A stretch of DNA of 64,000 nucleotides from positions 29,142,501 through 29,206,500 of the forward strand of contig AP031353.1 in the NCBI GenBank assembly GCA_037833965.1. Reading direction: 5' to 3'. The notes beneath the pieces are model-generated. The model ran no database searches. It had not been told where the DNA came from and saw only the letters and a program-made list of their open reading frames with translations. This DNA comes from Marchantia polymorpha subsp. ruderalis. Taxonomy: Eukaryota > Streptophyta > Marchantiopsida > Marchantiales > Marchantiaceae. This document shows positions 12,999-22,958 of this stretch, in pieces. How positions within the stretch are numbered: position 1 is the stretch's first letter; each line of letters opens with the position of its first letter. Both the position numbers and the translations under genes were made by a program.

Positions 12999-14268
12999 TG
13001 TTGTAACACTAGGGTTTAGAGAGAAGTTCACTCGAAGATAAAAACGTAAACTCTGAAGATGAGAGATACCAACAATAGTTCTCCTCTCCTCTATATAGCT
13101 CTCACCAACAAGTACAAGGATCTAATCCTCACCATTCATCCCACTCATAGTGGATGGATGACCTGGCGGATAACCCTAACAAGCACACGGATTGTTGACG
13201 TGGCGCTCTGCAACCTCCGGGCTGACTCTCACTCAGGTTTACCTCTGATGGCTTTGTGGTAGCGCATCATGGTTCTAGAAGACTAGGATTCATTATCTCG
13301 CTCATATCCCAAACACCTTCTCTCACAAACTCTCCATGTATCACTCCAACTCATACACAAACTCTACTCACATCACTCTCTTCACATAAACGCAAACACA
13401 CGTCGATACTCCAAGATACTCAAAAACTTCACTCCTTCATTACTGAAACAAGTCCTCACACATGACTCTCCAAACTTGCTTGAGAGGTGCTACTCTACCT
13501 CTCTATTTATACTACTTGAGAAGTTACCATAGTAACATGTGGTAATTTCTCCTAACTTACTTTTACCTAGGTAAGTTTGACTAACCTTCTCTACGTGGCA
13601 ACATGCCATTGGCCTACCTAAAACTTCTAGAAGCTTCCGGAATCCAAGGTTGAGGTGGCGACATGCTATTGGAAGCTTTTAAACTTCTACAAGCTTCCTA
13701 GCCACTAAGTCAACATTAGACTTAGTCTAGCCAATCATCTTTCATACATTTGGTCAAACCAATCAAATCCAAGCTTCTAGTCAAATATCTAATCACTTGG
13801 AATCTAGAACTTTTGTATAAGACAAAATAGAAGTGCTCACTCCTTGTAAAAGACAAAATAGAAGTGCTCACTCCATTCTTCTAGAATTCCGTTAATTATT
13901 CCGCCAACTATAGACATTGTAGCTAAACTTAGTCATGACTAGATAAACTTAGTTATAACTAACTAGTTTAGTCATAACTAGCTAGTCTTAGCTATGCCTT
14001 GGCTAATCATCCTTATTCCATTGACCACTTCTAAGACTTAGTACATATGTGCAACACCCGGTCTTACAGCTCCCAACTAACACATTCAATCCTTACCTAC
14101 AAGCACACGGATTGCTGACGTGGCACTGTCAACTAACACATCCACTGTGTACCTACCAAGTGCGCGGATTGTTGACGTGACAGCTATGACTAGTGCACAC
14201 TAAAGTATCTATATCAATATTTGTAGTAACCTCTACTTTAGTTCTAACTAACTAAAGATGGTTACACA
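12999..14268 (-). mobile_element. insertion in the old LTR, probably a solo LTR of a third family
   Basis: The sequence starts TGTTGTAACAC and ends GGTTACACA, giving TG...CA ends with similar termini. It interrupts sequence that is continuous in the sister LTR (15828-15832). Without the nested B solo LTR it is about 406 bp. Read on the minus strand it has a TATATAG box near 13085-13100, followed by a pyrimidine/purine-rich transcript-start-like region, as expected of an LTR. I found no clear target duplication, so the exact ends and class are uncertain. Confidence 0.45.
13209..14068 (-). mobile_element. solo LTR of family B, inverted
   Basis: The 860-bp sequence from TGCAACCTCCGG to CCGGTCTTACA is the reverse complement of the 858-bp family-B LTR at 27310-28167, with scattered differences. 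It is flanked by the 4-bp direct repeat GCTC (13205-13208 and 14069-14072). No internal B sequence is present, so LTR-LTR recombination is the likely origin. The open frame of about 69 codons at its left is a shadow. Confidence 0.9.
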
Positions 14269-15505
14269 TGCGGAGGAATGTCGCGGTAGCACTCCTCCTG
14301 ATTTTATAGCCGCACCGGACCACTTACATGACTTCTTGGCAGGTGGAATTTGTGGAGCTAGCGTTGAGAGGAACTCCCATCCATTGGGTTCAGATTCTGT
14401 GGAAGGCAATGTGGTAACCCACTTTTTGTTTTTGTGCGGAATTTAAAACATTTTTGGAAGACAGTAGCGCAGCAGCGACTATAAATAGTAATTGGTACAC
14501 TAAAATAGAGTGAAAATGTATGATCACGGGTCTCGTAGAATCCAGGAGTTGGGCGCAATGTCCGGGACAAGCGCCCTGGCCCGAACGAACGGTTCCTATT
14601 GAGGGGAAGCGTCTTCGGCGCGAGCCGGAGAAAGCGCCTTCGGCGATAGAGAAATTCCTCATCCCTTCGGCCGAACGCCTTCGGCGTTACGTCCTAGTCG
14701 GACACGTGTGCCTTCGGCGGAGCGGAACTCCGGCGAAAGCGCCTTTGGGGGACAAGACAGATCAGCGGAAAGGACAAAACAAGTTGACTTCGGTCAACGC
14801 CTTCGGCTCAAGCGCCTTCGGCGATGCACCTAAGTCGACGGACGTCCCCAAGGGTACACCTTCGGTGCTGCGGGTCAATGCCTTCGGCGGAAGATGTACG
14901 CCTTCGGCTGTGCGTCTTCGGCGGAACGTCTTCGGCGGTGCGGGAAGGGAAAGAATCGAGAATCGGCTAGAGGCGAAGGCCTCCGCCGCCACGCCTTCGG
15001 CGCTGCGAGAGCAGAGCTACGTCGACGGATGACTGCGGAAATCAAATTCAAGTTTCGAGCGTGTGAGCCCGCACAACGGCGGAGCGTGAAGCCGAGCGGG
15101 CGAGAGAGGGGCCGTTACGCCTCCAAATCGGCGTGGAAATCAAGTGGGATGATCCCCACGCCCAAGTGTCGACGATGAAATCTTGTGTGCCGAAGGCGGG
15201 CGACTCATTCTTGGAATTGCACTTTCGATTTCTCGCGGGAACTGAGTGCGCACACGAACTAGCGGAGAGAAATCAGAGAGAGCGGCGACATGCGGAGAAT
15301 TGCAGGACAGAGTGAAGCAGCTGAGTGCGTGGCCGAGGGAATTGCTAGAGAGTGAGAGCTCACGAAGAGATCGCGTCCGCGTACTAGAAGCGAAGAGCTA
15401 GCAGAAGAAAGTCGCAGACTTTTGAAGTGCACGGGGAATTTCAAGAATGCGATGTAGAAGGCGACGCAGCTGCGGATCATTCCGTTGAAGCTACTGTAGA
15501 TTGGG

Positions 15506-16566
15506 TTGCGTGCATTCCAGCACGAGCTGACTGCGGTGAAACTCGATTTTCTCCTCTCGAGATGGAATTGGGTGTGTCAAGACATGGTGCGCGAATGGCA
15601 GAAGGGCAGGGACCAACCTACGCACGGATTTCGACCGCACGTAGAGAGATGGGACGTCAGTGACTGGGAGCAGGTGTTGGGAGGATGCGCGGGAGAGGAA
15701 GATCATCTTCTATTTGAGAGTGAAAGCATCAAGGTCACGAAGGAGGAGGAGATTTCCTTCGCGACCCTATTCAAGAGCAGCAAGTCTAGCAAGAACGGGT
15801 ACAAGACCCAGGACTACAAGGATCGCTACCGCAGAAATGTCGCGGTAGCACTTATTCAACTCTTGCAGCCGCACATGACCACCTACATGACTTCTTGGCA
15901 GGTGGCATTCGTGGAGCTGGCGTTGGCCGAAGCTCCGATTCATTGGGCTCGCATTCTGTGGAAGATAACGAGGCAACATGCGTTCGAGGAGAAGGGAGGA
16001 TCGATCAATCACCTCTCCCCCTTCTTGATCAATTTCTATCGGTCGATGGATTGTCTGACCGCGACCGAGCGGGTGCAATTTTCATTGTTGTCACGTAGCA
16101 ATCCGGGGCGGTATGTGAAGGACGTCGAGGTCGACACCGACAAAGACGAGACTCCTGCCTGCACGCCACCAACCCAACCGAGGGTTGAAGGAGAATCGTT
16201 CGCAGCACGAGTGCCGCGGAAGCGAAGATGGGAAGGAGTAGCAGAGAAGGGCCAGCAACGCAATGCTGCTGCTCTCAAACGGAAGCGGCCACTGCAAGAG
16301 CTCTGCAATCGGCCTAAGCAAAAGGCACGCAGGCTCGTGTTGCCTGCAAGCAGCGCGGAGACGGGGCTTGCTGTAGAGGGAAAGAATTCACCATCCTTGG
16401 AGGAGGATAGGAGCGCGCGGACCGCAGAGAGGTCAGCTGACCTCCTTGCGCCGAAGGCATGGACGCTTTCGGCGGAAGCAAGACGGCCTTCGGGTTAGGA
16501 GAAACAACACGTGGCACCGACAAATGTGCCGGCGGCGGACAGGTGCTTCGCGTCCGAGCAAGAACC
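15506..16566 (+). pseudogene. LTR-encoded ORF in the old 3' LTR, truncated by plastid DNA
   Basis: The open frame from 15506 encodes about 330 aa. Its first 210 residues align with the N-terminal domain of the LTR ORF of young A (51671 onwards), sharing the LDFLL..WN, VREW, RPH..RW, ESIKVTK, KNGY, RDYKDR-like, IHWA.IL and HAFEEKGG segments and INHLSPFLINFYR-like sequence. Unlike in young A, the same frame then runs on through the PRKRRW and RPKQKARRLVLPA segments, which are in another frame in the young copies. The ancestral gene was therefore one continuous frame. Upstream codons equivalent to the start carry stops (TAG after the ATG near 15446), and the C-terminal coiled coil is lost to the plastid insertion, so this copy is dead. 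I do not recognise the domain with certainty. Confidence 0.6.
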
Positions 16567-16568
16567 GT

Positions 16569-16925
16569 GGAGTAATTTCCTCACCAGTTCATATTCAAAA
16601 CTTTCCTTTAGGTTATAGACCTTTTTTAGGCTATGAAGGTACTAATCAAATAGCAGATTTAGTTTATAATTCATTTAGTTTAGGAATGGAAGACCATCTT
16701 TTAGAAATTTTTGGTGGACATGATACTAAAGAAGTTATTACTAAATCTTTATCTACAGATACAGATTTAACTTGGAATTCTGAAAGTCAGTTAGAGTTAA
16801 ATAAAATACCAGGTTTTGTAAGAGGAAAAATAAAACGAAATACTGAAAAATTTGCACGACAAAATAATATTAAAAAAATTATTGTTGAGGTTATGTATGC
16901 AGCTAAAGAAGATTTAAGTGCATAA
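16569..16925 (+). pseudogene. chlB: C-terminal fragment of plastid chlB
   Basis: About 118 codons, ending in TAA, encode the C-terminal part of the ChlB subunit of light-independent protochlorophyllide reductase, which works with ChlL and ChlN in dark chlorophyll synthesis in the plastid. Recognisable segments are [35 protein letters not shown], the small C-terminal [16 protein letters not shown] block and [11 protein letters not shown] at the end. The frame is still open, which suggests a fairly recent transfer or little decay. The N-terminal three quarters, including the cluster-binding cysteines, are absent, there is no plastid promoter, and it lies inside a retrotransposon LTR, so it is a non-functional nuclear copy. 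An open frame runs into it from 16446 by chance. Confidence 0.9.
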
Positions 16926-17016
16926 ATTTTTTTAAGTTTCAGTTTTACTAAATAATTCTTTTCTATTTGCAAGCTTTTTTTACTTTCAATTTATTACCAA
17001 ACTTAAGGAGATTTTA

Positions 17017-17166
17017 ATGAATTCATTTTTTTTTGTACAATTGTTTTTTTATTATCCATTTTTTATAATTTTTTTATATATTTATTTAGTTTTTTTTCTT
17101 CCAAAAATAAATAATGTAAATTTTTCAAATATTTTTCCATTTTTAAAAAAATGGATCAAAAAATAA
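17017..17166 (+). CDS. short hydrophobic plastid-derived ORF, unrecognised
   Basis: The ATG at 17017 follows AAGGAG with a 6-base gap, a good bacterial-type ribosome site. The 49-codon frame is strongly hydrophobic (Phe/Ile/Tyr-rich first 30 residues) and then basic (KKWIKK end), like a small single-span membrane protein. It lies in the chlB-trnK spacer. I cannot match it to a named small plastid protein, and in such AT-rich DNA a Phe/Lys-rich frame can arise by chance. In the nuclear position it would not be expressed. Confidence 0.3.
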   Translation: MNSFFFVQLFFYYPFFIIFLYIYLVFFLPKINNVNFSNIFPFLKKWIKK

Positions 17167-17284
17167 AGTAAAGTTTTTAGCTTGAATCTAATTAAAATAA
17201 AATTGACAATACTAATCCACATACATATAATTGTGTTGATGATTTTTATTTTTTGATCCTTTTTCAAATTCAAAATTCATTTTA

Positions 17285-17321
17285 GGGTTGCTAACTCAAT
17301 AGTAGAGTACTCGGCTTTTAA
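17285..17321 (+). pseudogene. trnK-UUU: 5' exon of plastid trnK-UUU
   Basis: The 37 bases from GGGTTGCTAACTCAAT to GGCTTTTAA match the 5' half of plastid tRNA-Lys, with the anticodon bases TTT at the exon end. The next bases, GTGCGACTT, are the 5' splice consensus of a group II intron. The 3' exon is absent from the window, so no tRNA can form. In the D-loop, AATAGTAGAG replaces the more usual AATGGTAGAG. Confidence 0.9.
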
Positions 17322-17886
17322 GTGCGACTTGGATTTTTACACATTTAAATGAAATCAAAAATTCATCCATACCGTTGACAAGGTTTGTAAAACTACAACT
17401 AATCTTAAAAGGAAACTTTACAGAAAAAATAGCATGTCGTTTATTATTTTTTTAATTAAATAAAATTTTATAGAATAAGTCAATTAAAGTTAATGGATAA
17501 AGCTAAATTGCTTAAATCATAGGTAAAAGAAGAACCAGCTTCTGTTTCAAATTTTTGAAATATTCTCTTTATTTATTTAGAAAATTTTTAAAAGATTTTT
17601 AAACAGTCAATATATGAGAAAAATTCCTATTACTTTTTTAGGTTTTTTACCAAAAATGAATTCTAAACACTTTTTTAAATGTGTCTAGAAATAACCAGCA
17701 TGCTAATTAATATAAAATTTTATTAAGTCAGGAGAACAATCAATTCAAAAATATATTTTTTTTTGTTTAAAAGATTGTACTATGTGTTTATTCTTTTATA
17801 TTTTACAAAATAATGAAATGAGAACTATTTAAAAAAAGTTTTGCCTACTTTTGAAAAACAAATTTTTTTTTTGGAATAAACCATAT
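17322..17886 (+). other. 5' part of the plastid trnK group II intron
   Basis: It starts with GTGCGAC and continues as AT-rich intron sequence for about 560 bp. The matK frame normally inside this intron is not seen before the plastid DNA stops. The right junction with LTR sequence is at about 17880-17888. Confidence 0.75.
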
Positions 17887-18732
17887 ATCTGTTACCGCGC
17901 AAGAGGAGCTATAGCTTGTCGAAGTTACCGCATTTTGTAGCTGAAGGCCTTCCTTCGAATGTTCTGAGCTAGCAGATAGTCTAGTCAGGATCTGAAATTC
18001 GGACTTACACCTTCAGACAATTTTCCCCGTTTGAACTCCTTCGGTATTTTTCTCCCTGAATGCCAAAGTAAAGTTTTGTTACTTCGAGTAAGCCTTGGTT
18101 GTAAATTCAGGTTGTGTGTTACTGCTTCAGGCGTCTTCGGGGGTAGCCTCCGCAATATTTCTGGGAATGACTAGTGCTTGAGAATTCAAACTCGTTAATA
18201 GACTTTTAAGTGGTGACACTGGGTCTTTTCTCAATTGAGTTTCTCAGTTCGAATTCTTGTATTCTCTGCGCGTTTTGTGAGTTGAGTGTGTTGTTCACCA
18301 GGTGAGAGTGATTTCGGTTTGACGAAGGTACCGCATCCGAAGTAGGAAGTCCAACTCGGATGCCCTGCACTAGCAATAACTAGTGGAAGAGTTGTAAATT
18401 CGGAGTTGGGGGTCACTACCTGCAGATCCCTTGAGTGTACTCCTGAGAAACTTTCCCCCTGAATCTTAAGTAGAGGTCATAATCGACCTCTGAGTTGTGC
18501 TTTTCCAGTTTCAGGTGTGTGTTGAGATGAGCTACGCTTCACTGTGCGTCCTCCAAATGACCTCCGAGTTGAGCACTTGTAGTAATTCTGGGAGTGACAG
18601 TAGCCTGAGAATTCAAACTCCTCAATAGTCTATTAAAATGTGACATTTAGTACTCCGTGTGTTGCCTCTGTCCTTGTGGGTTTGACATTTTTGCTGCTAT
18701 ACTGCAGTTTTAGCCTTTGGTGGGTTATTACA

Positions 18733-18737
18733 CTACA
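18733..18737. repeat. right 5-bp target-site duplication CTACA of the old A element
   Basis: It matches 11389-11393 and confirms that 11394-18732 entered as one element. Confidence 0.8.
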
Positions 18738-21009
18738 CATTTGAATATACACCTTGTGAAGAGTACAAAAAATTTCATTATAGTATATATATAAATAATA
18801 CTAACTATCATTCCTCGGTTTCAAGATAGAAATAAAGTTGAGGGCAAAAATCAACTTGCAGCAACCGTCAAGCATGAATTTGCATGAGTGGACCTATAAC
18901 TTAGAGAATAAGAAATTTATAGAGGTTGAAATTTAAAATTACTATTCCTTTTGATCTTAATCAAGTCAAATTGTTTCAACAAAAACACCTTATGATCATC
19001 TATATATGATCTTACTAATATGAGAATAAGTCATATTCTTATTTTCTAAGAAACTACGTTTATCATCAGCCGTATCACCTCTCAAGAAGTCCAGCAGCTT
19101 CAAGCTAAATGGGATGAGTTCAGTCTCTAACATAGATTTCTTAAATAACTTTCACTACTAGTGCTATCACAAAGCTAGCCAGCTGTTCAGACTGTGCCAT
19201 GCCAGGATGAATAATTAAACTTTGCAAAGAAGAAACTAATTGGACTCTAGGGCTAGACCAGTAGTATCACCAACGGCTTGATCACGTGTTTACATGATGA
19301 ACGGCCGTATCTGCTTCAAAATACGGCCGTTCATCAGAGAAGTCACGAGGACGTAACTCAACGCACACAGCTTTTGACACGAGGAAACGCTTTCAATATT
19401 CATGTTCACATTTTTCAATTCTAACGAATTTTCTAATGAAACACTGTTCAGCAAATCGGCGATTGTACTTGATGTTGAGATACTTGAATAGGATCGCTAT
19501 TTTTCATATAACACATATCATTATATGTTATACTTCGTATTTTTGGGCCATGTTTTCCTCCGCTGAGAATTCATACCCCTTATCGGATGACTTGGACTAA
19601 TTGCTTAGGTATTATTCAATACCTGATCACTCAAAGAGGAATAATAATTTGACCTTACATTTTGTAGCATTTATAAACTCAAGCACAAGCATTCATCCTC
19701 AAGGTTGCATATTGATGCCCAATCTTTCATAGTCATTTAAGGTTTTGAGTGGGCTATTTGAGAAGTTTGGTGCTCTCCCTTGATGCTTTTCATAAGGAGC
19801 AGGTGACTTCAGATTACACTTGTAACAACGTGGTCACCTTTTTGAAAGGTTTGAGAGAGAAGATAAAGAGTGGAAATAACTTCAAAAAGATTTATAGAGG
19901 AAGAGGGTAGGAGTGAGGCAAATAATCTTGAAATTCTCGCCCGTGTGACTATAGAAGGCGTTTAAGTTTCACATAACAAATTGGTGAAAAAAGATGGTTA
20001 CAACTCCAAGTTTGAAGGGAAAAAAAATCTCAGGGATATAGAGAGTTGGAGTGAAGAAAGAGAGTGCAGTCTTGGCTGATTGATCCTCATACAATTGAAC
20101 TGAACACAATTCCTTGATTGTTGAAAAAGGAAGAAATCTAAGATATGATGAAAGTTATCTATTCAGCATGCAGATATACTATCAGCTATGAGAATGATCA
20201 AGATAGTAACATGAAGGAGATGTTGAGGTATTTGGAGAGTGAAAATGGTGTTCAGAATTAACTCATGGGGTAGGAACAATTTCTTTGCACTGTGTTAGGG
20301 AATTGAACAAGGAAAGACAACAAAATATGGTGCTGCGAACTACTAGATCTGTTTAGACCTTGTTCGAATCCTGATGTTTGTGAGCAAGCTTAGTCAAACC
20401 TATTTCGATATGCACTTTGGAAAAGATTATTCTATATTATAGAGAAGAACGTGAGATATTATGCTATATAGTTCTTAATGGCAGCTTGTGGATCTACACG
20501 AATGAAACCTTGAAAATTAAGACATAGGTATATTACACATCAGCATCCAGTGAAACTGTGACATAGGATACGGGGACATCCACCTTAGTCTAATATAAGA
20601 CATTTGGAGAAGACGCTGAATAATATGAAGTTGTCAAAATAATCACTATAATTTTGTGGTTCTTGTGATATGGAAGTATTAAACGTGACACCATTCTCCA
20701 AGAAAATATCACACAAATCAGGAAATTTTTTTGGAGCTGAACTTTCAGATGGTCGGTTGAGTTGTTAAAGCACAAGCATGAGGCTCTGGATTAAAATAAA
20801 TACCTTAGAAACCTAAACAAGCCCAGATATGAAGGAATAAAAAAACATAGAGCATGTAGGAATCACAATAGAATAGAGTATGAATCGGAGAAGTACGTTC
20901 GTACGAAAAGTAAGCGCATGCTAACAGACACGTAGGACAGCTAAAGACTCTTCAGCACATTAGAGAATTGCAGAAAGGCTGAACAATGAATACTGTATTT
21001 AGTACACTT
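18738..21009. other. AT-rich DNA without a recognisable gene
   Basis: Nothing above about 61 codons is open. Around 19800-19890 a frame reads like a decayed Gag-type helical segment (TFLKGLREKIKSG), but stops follow and I cannot assign it. A perfect inverted repeat at 19295-19336 is listed separately. Confidence 0.4.
19295..19336. repeat. perfect inverted repeat, 16-bp arms
   Basis: TGATGAACGGCCGTAT at 19295-19310 is exactly inverted at 19321-19336 with a 10-base spacer. Each arm also contains the palindrome ACGGCCGT. It could be a fold-back footprint or a hairpin in a transcript. Nothing else supports a gene here. Confidence 0.8.
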
Positions 21010-22135
21010 AACGCCTAGTGTGAAGGAGAGATATGTTCGTTGGATTGGATGGACGATTGATGAGTATGCGGGATTGACTGACTGCTTCTATAGAAGAGGC
21101 GAAGGTGATCCTCTGCAGCATGAGCTCCACTGTCAATATCTTGGACGTGAATCGGCAGGATTGACGCAAATCTTAGTAAGGAGGACGACACGAAAACTCT
21201 TCCGCGCGAAACGAAATTCCGTGGAGATCACACAAGGAACTTTCACTGGTTGTTACGTAAGTCTCATTTTGCTGACGCGGAAGAACCCTGTATGCTTTCA
21301 CTGCATAGAATTCTCGATAGAATCCATTTAAGAAGTGGTCATACTATAAGTAATGTTTTTAAAGGTTAGAGGTTGTAGAGAAATTTTCTGTGATCAACGA
21401 CTGGGTCAGATTCCCGCAATTTATGCCTAGAAACTAGCTTTCGTCAGGACACATGTTGGCAGATCAGGTATTCTCACTGAATAGGTTCAACTTGGACTCT
21501 GATTTCCGCCATGAAACTGTGGACCAGATTGTCGGCTTATTTCTGCCCGTCATTTTGGACAAATGGCTACCATCGCGAGGCCCGTTCCTATTGCCCTCAG
21601 GTTGTTTCTCGTCCCAGAAGATAGATGATGGACTAAATAAGGTGCATGCATGTGTTGATGGAGAGAATGTTACGATAGATGCAACTACTTACCTTCAGAC
21701 ATGCTTAGAAACCAGAATGCTGGAAAGAAATTAGTAGAAATCCCTCGGCAGGGAAGACAGAATCATGCCATGTAAGTCTTACTTTTGCATTATACATCGA
21801 TCGATACTCATCCTGTCGTATACGACTTGTTAATCTCGGTACCCCAAGTCCTCCCCTTCTGTATATTCTGGTGTTTGGACTGTGGTTGCGTGCCGCTGGA
21901 AGTAAACTCTCGCTATTTCATTTTGTTCACCTGCGATCCCCCAAAGGAAAGGGTAAATGTTGTAAACATGAGAAATCTACTGGACAATGTCAAGGCAGAC
22001 GAAGTGTTTTGAAGCCACCTCCGCAACAGCATAAGCACCACTCGCATGCATCAGGCTTAATTTTCTGTTTTGATAGATGGGCATGGTCCTTTCTGTTCTG
22101 CAAAGTCTGTAATAGAACGAAATTGAGCTGTGCAG
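21010..22135 (+). promoter_or_regulatory. upstream region of the SDR gene (promoter, 5' exon or intron not resolved)
   Basis: This sequence is conserved with the region upstream of the pseudogene (about 5150-6851). It ends in TGTGCAG, which reads as a splice acceptor for the SDR exon at 22136. A first exon supplying the start methionine should lie here. Candidates include the frame opening at 21453 and a GTAAGT donor-like site near 21768, but neither gives a convincing in-phase join, so I leave it open. Confidence 0.4.
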
Positions 22136-22958
22136 ATTACAGGGGAAAGTGGCTTTGATCACGGGAGGTGCGAGCGGAATTGGGGAAGAGACGGCGAAGA
22201 CGTTTGTGGCACATGGTGCAAAAGTGATCATTGCCGACATTCAGGACGCTGCTGGAGAGAAGTTGGCACGCGAGCTCGGCGGACCTGACACAGCCCGCTT
22301 CATCCATTGCGATGTGAGCCAAGAGGAAGATGTTGCAGCGGCTGTGGATCTCAGCGTCAGTGCGTATGGAGGACTCCACGTTATGTTTAACAATGCTGGT
22401 GTGCTTGTGCCTGGCTGCCCGCTTGAGGAAACATCCATGGTGGAATTCGATCGTAGCTACGGCGTTCTCTTGAAAGGGGCAGTCATGGGAGTGAAACACG
22501 CCGCCAGAGTGATGAAACCGATGCAAACGGGCAGCATCATTACCACAGCGAGCGTGGCTGCGCACATCGCAGGCCCTAGTATGGCTTATACGACTTTGAA
22601 GCACGCATTGCTGGGACTGACTCGCTATGCAGCTTGGGAGCTCAGGGACTTCAATATCAGAGCGAACACCATTTCTCCTGGTGCGATCTGTACACCGATT
22701 ATGAAGGATGTCCCTAAATTTTTTCTCGAGCAAATGCAGGCCTCGTCATTTTTCCCGAAGATGAAGACTAGTGTCTCGCACAAAATTGCAGGGCCTGACA
22801 GTATAGCGAACGCAGCTCTGTTTCTAGCCAGCGACGATTCTGCTTACGTGAGTGGCGAAGACTTGGCGGTAGATGGAAGTCATATGTTGCAACCTGGGGA
22901 TCCATTGATAAACGCATATAAGTTGTCTGTGGCGGCAAGCAAATCTGCTCTCATCTAA
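22136..22958 (+). CDS. short-chain dehydrogenase/reductase, classical, ABA2/momilactone-synthase-like
   Basis: This is a classical NAD(P)-dependent SDR of about 270 residues. It shows the cofactor glycine motif TGGASGIG near the start, an acidic residue after strand 2 (IIADIQ, favouring NAD), the NNAG motif (MFNNAGV), a catalytic Ser in the TTASVAA segment, and the Tyr-x-x-x-Lys pair in AYTTLKHA. A C-terminal AVDGSHML segment closes the fold. The style (DVSQEEDV, FNNAG) is that of the plant family containing xanthoxin dehydrogenase, secoisolariciresinol dehydrogenase and momilactone A synthase, which oxidise hydroxyl groups of hormones and specialised metabolites in the cytosol. The substrate cannot be told. 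The coding exon most likely begins at 22136 after the acceptor TGTGCAG, giving Leu-Gln-Gly-Lys-Val-Ala. A GTG at 22149 is only the first codon of the open frame. No ATG-initiated N-terminus is present, so a short upstream exon is needed. The frame is intact to TAA at 22956. Confidence 0.85.

Larger units (their letters stand above)
11394..14409 (+). repeat. truncated 5' LTR of the old A element
   Basis: It aligns with the start of the second LTR at 14410 and with the A LTR at 24229: the TGTGGTA..CCAC start, AAAACATTTTTGG, then a GC-rich tract full of GCCTTCGGCG repeats (about 11600-12060), then the start of the LTR-encoded frame at 12623. Alignment resumes after an insertion at 14269-14409, equivalent to about 15830-15965 of the other LTR, and ends abruptly at 14409. 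Long minus-strand open frames here reflect the GC-rich repeats. Confidence 0.75.
16567..17886 (+). other. nuclear insertion of plastid DNA (chlB end to trnK intron)
   Basis: Composition changes abruptly from GC-rich LTR to very AT-rich DNA near 16567 and returns to recognisable LTR at about 17887. The order is chlB 3' end, spacer, trnK-UUU 5' exon, group II intron 5' part. That is a colinear plastid order, since matK lies within the trnK intron and chlB is a neighbour in bryophyte plastomes. The junctions show no terminal repeats. About 2 kb of LTR is absent at the insertion point, so it looks like break repair that filled the gap with organelle DNA. Confidence 0.85.
11394..18732 (+). mobile_element. 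old internally deleted family-A LTR retrotransposon
   Basis: The remnant starts with TGTGGTAACCCAC, restarts with the same sequence at 14410, and ends with GGGTTATTACA, the same end as the young A LTRs (44479, 55576). CTACA flanks the whole. It therefore consists of a 5' LTR truncated at 14409 joined directly to a 3' LTR (14410-18732). The gag-pol interior and the second half of the 5' LTR are gone, probably through one deletion ending exactly at the 3' LTR start with the short shared sequence GCA. It is much diverged from the A copies at 24229 onwards and contains later insertions: one at 12999-14268 and plastid DNA at about 16567-17886. Confidence 0.8.
14410..18732 (+). repeat. 3' LTR of the old A element, interrupted by plastid DNA
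   Basis: It starts TGTGGTAACCCACTTTTTG and ends GGGTTATTACA. It contains the GC-rich GCCTTCGGCG-repeat tract (14600-15010), the LTR-encoded frame (to about 16566), the plastid insert, and then the downstream LTR part (17887-18732), which aligns with 43603-44479 of the young LTR1 through the CATTTTGTAGCTGAAGGCC and AATTCAAACTC..AATAG segments. About 2 kb of LTR, including the end of the ORF and the TATA box, is missing where the plastid DNA sits. Confidence 0.8.

Noticed and set aside
17285-17321. functional tRNA-Lys gene
   Set aside because: Only the 5' exon and part of the plastid intron are present.
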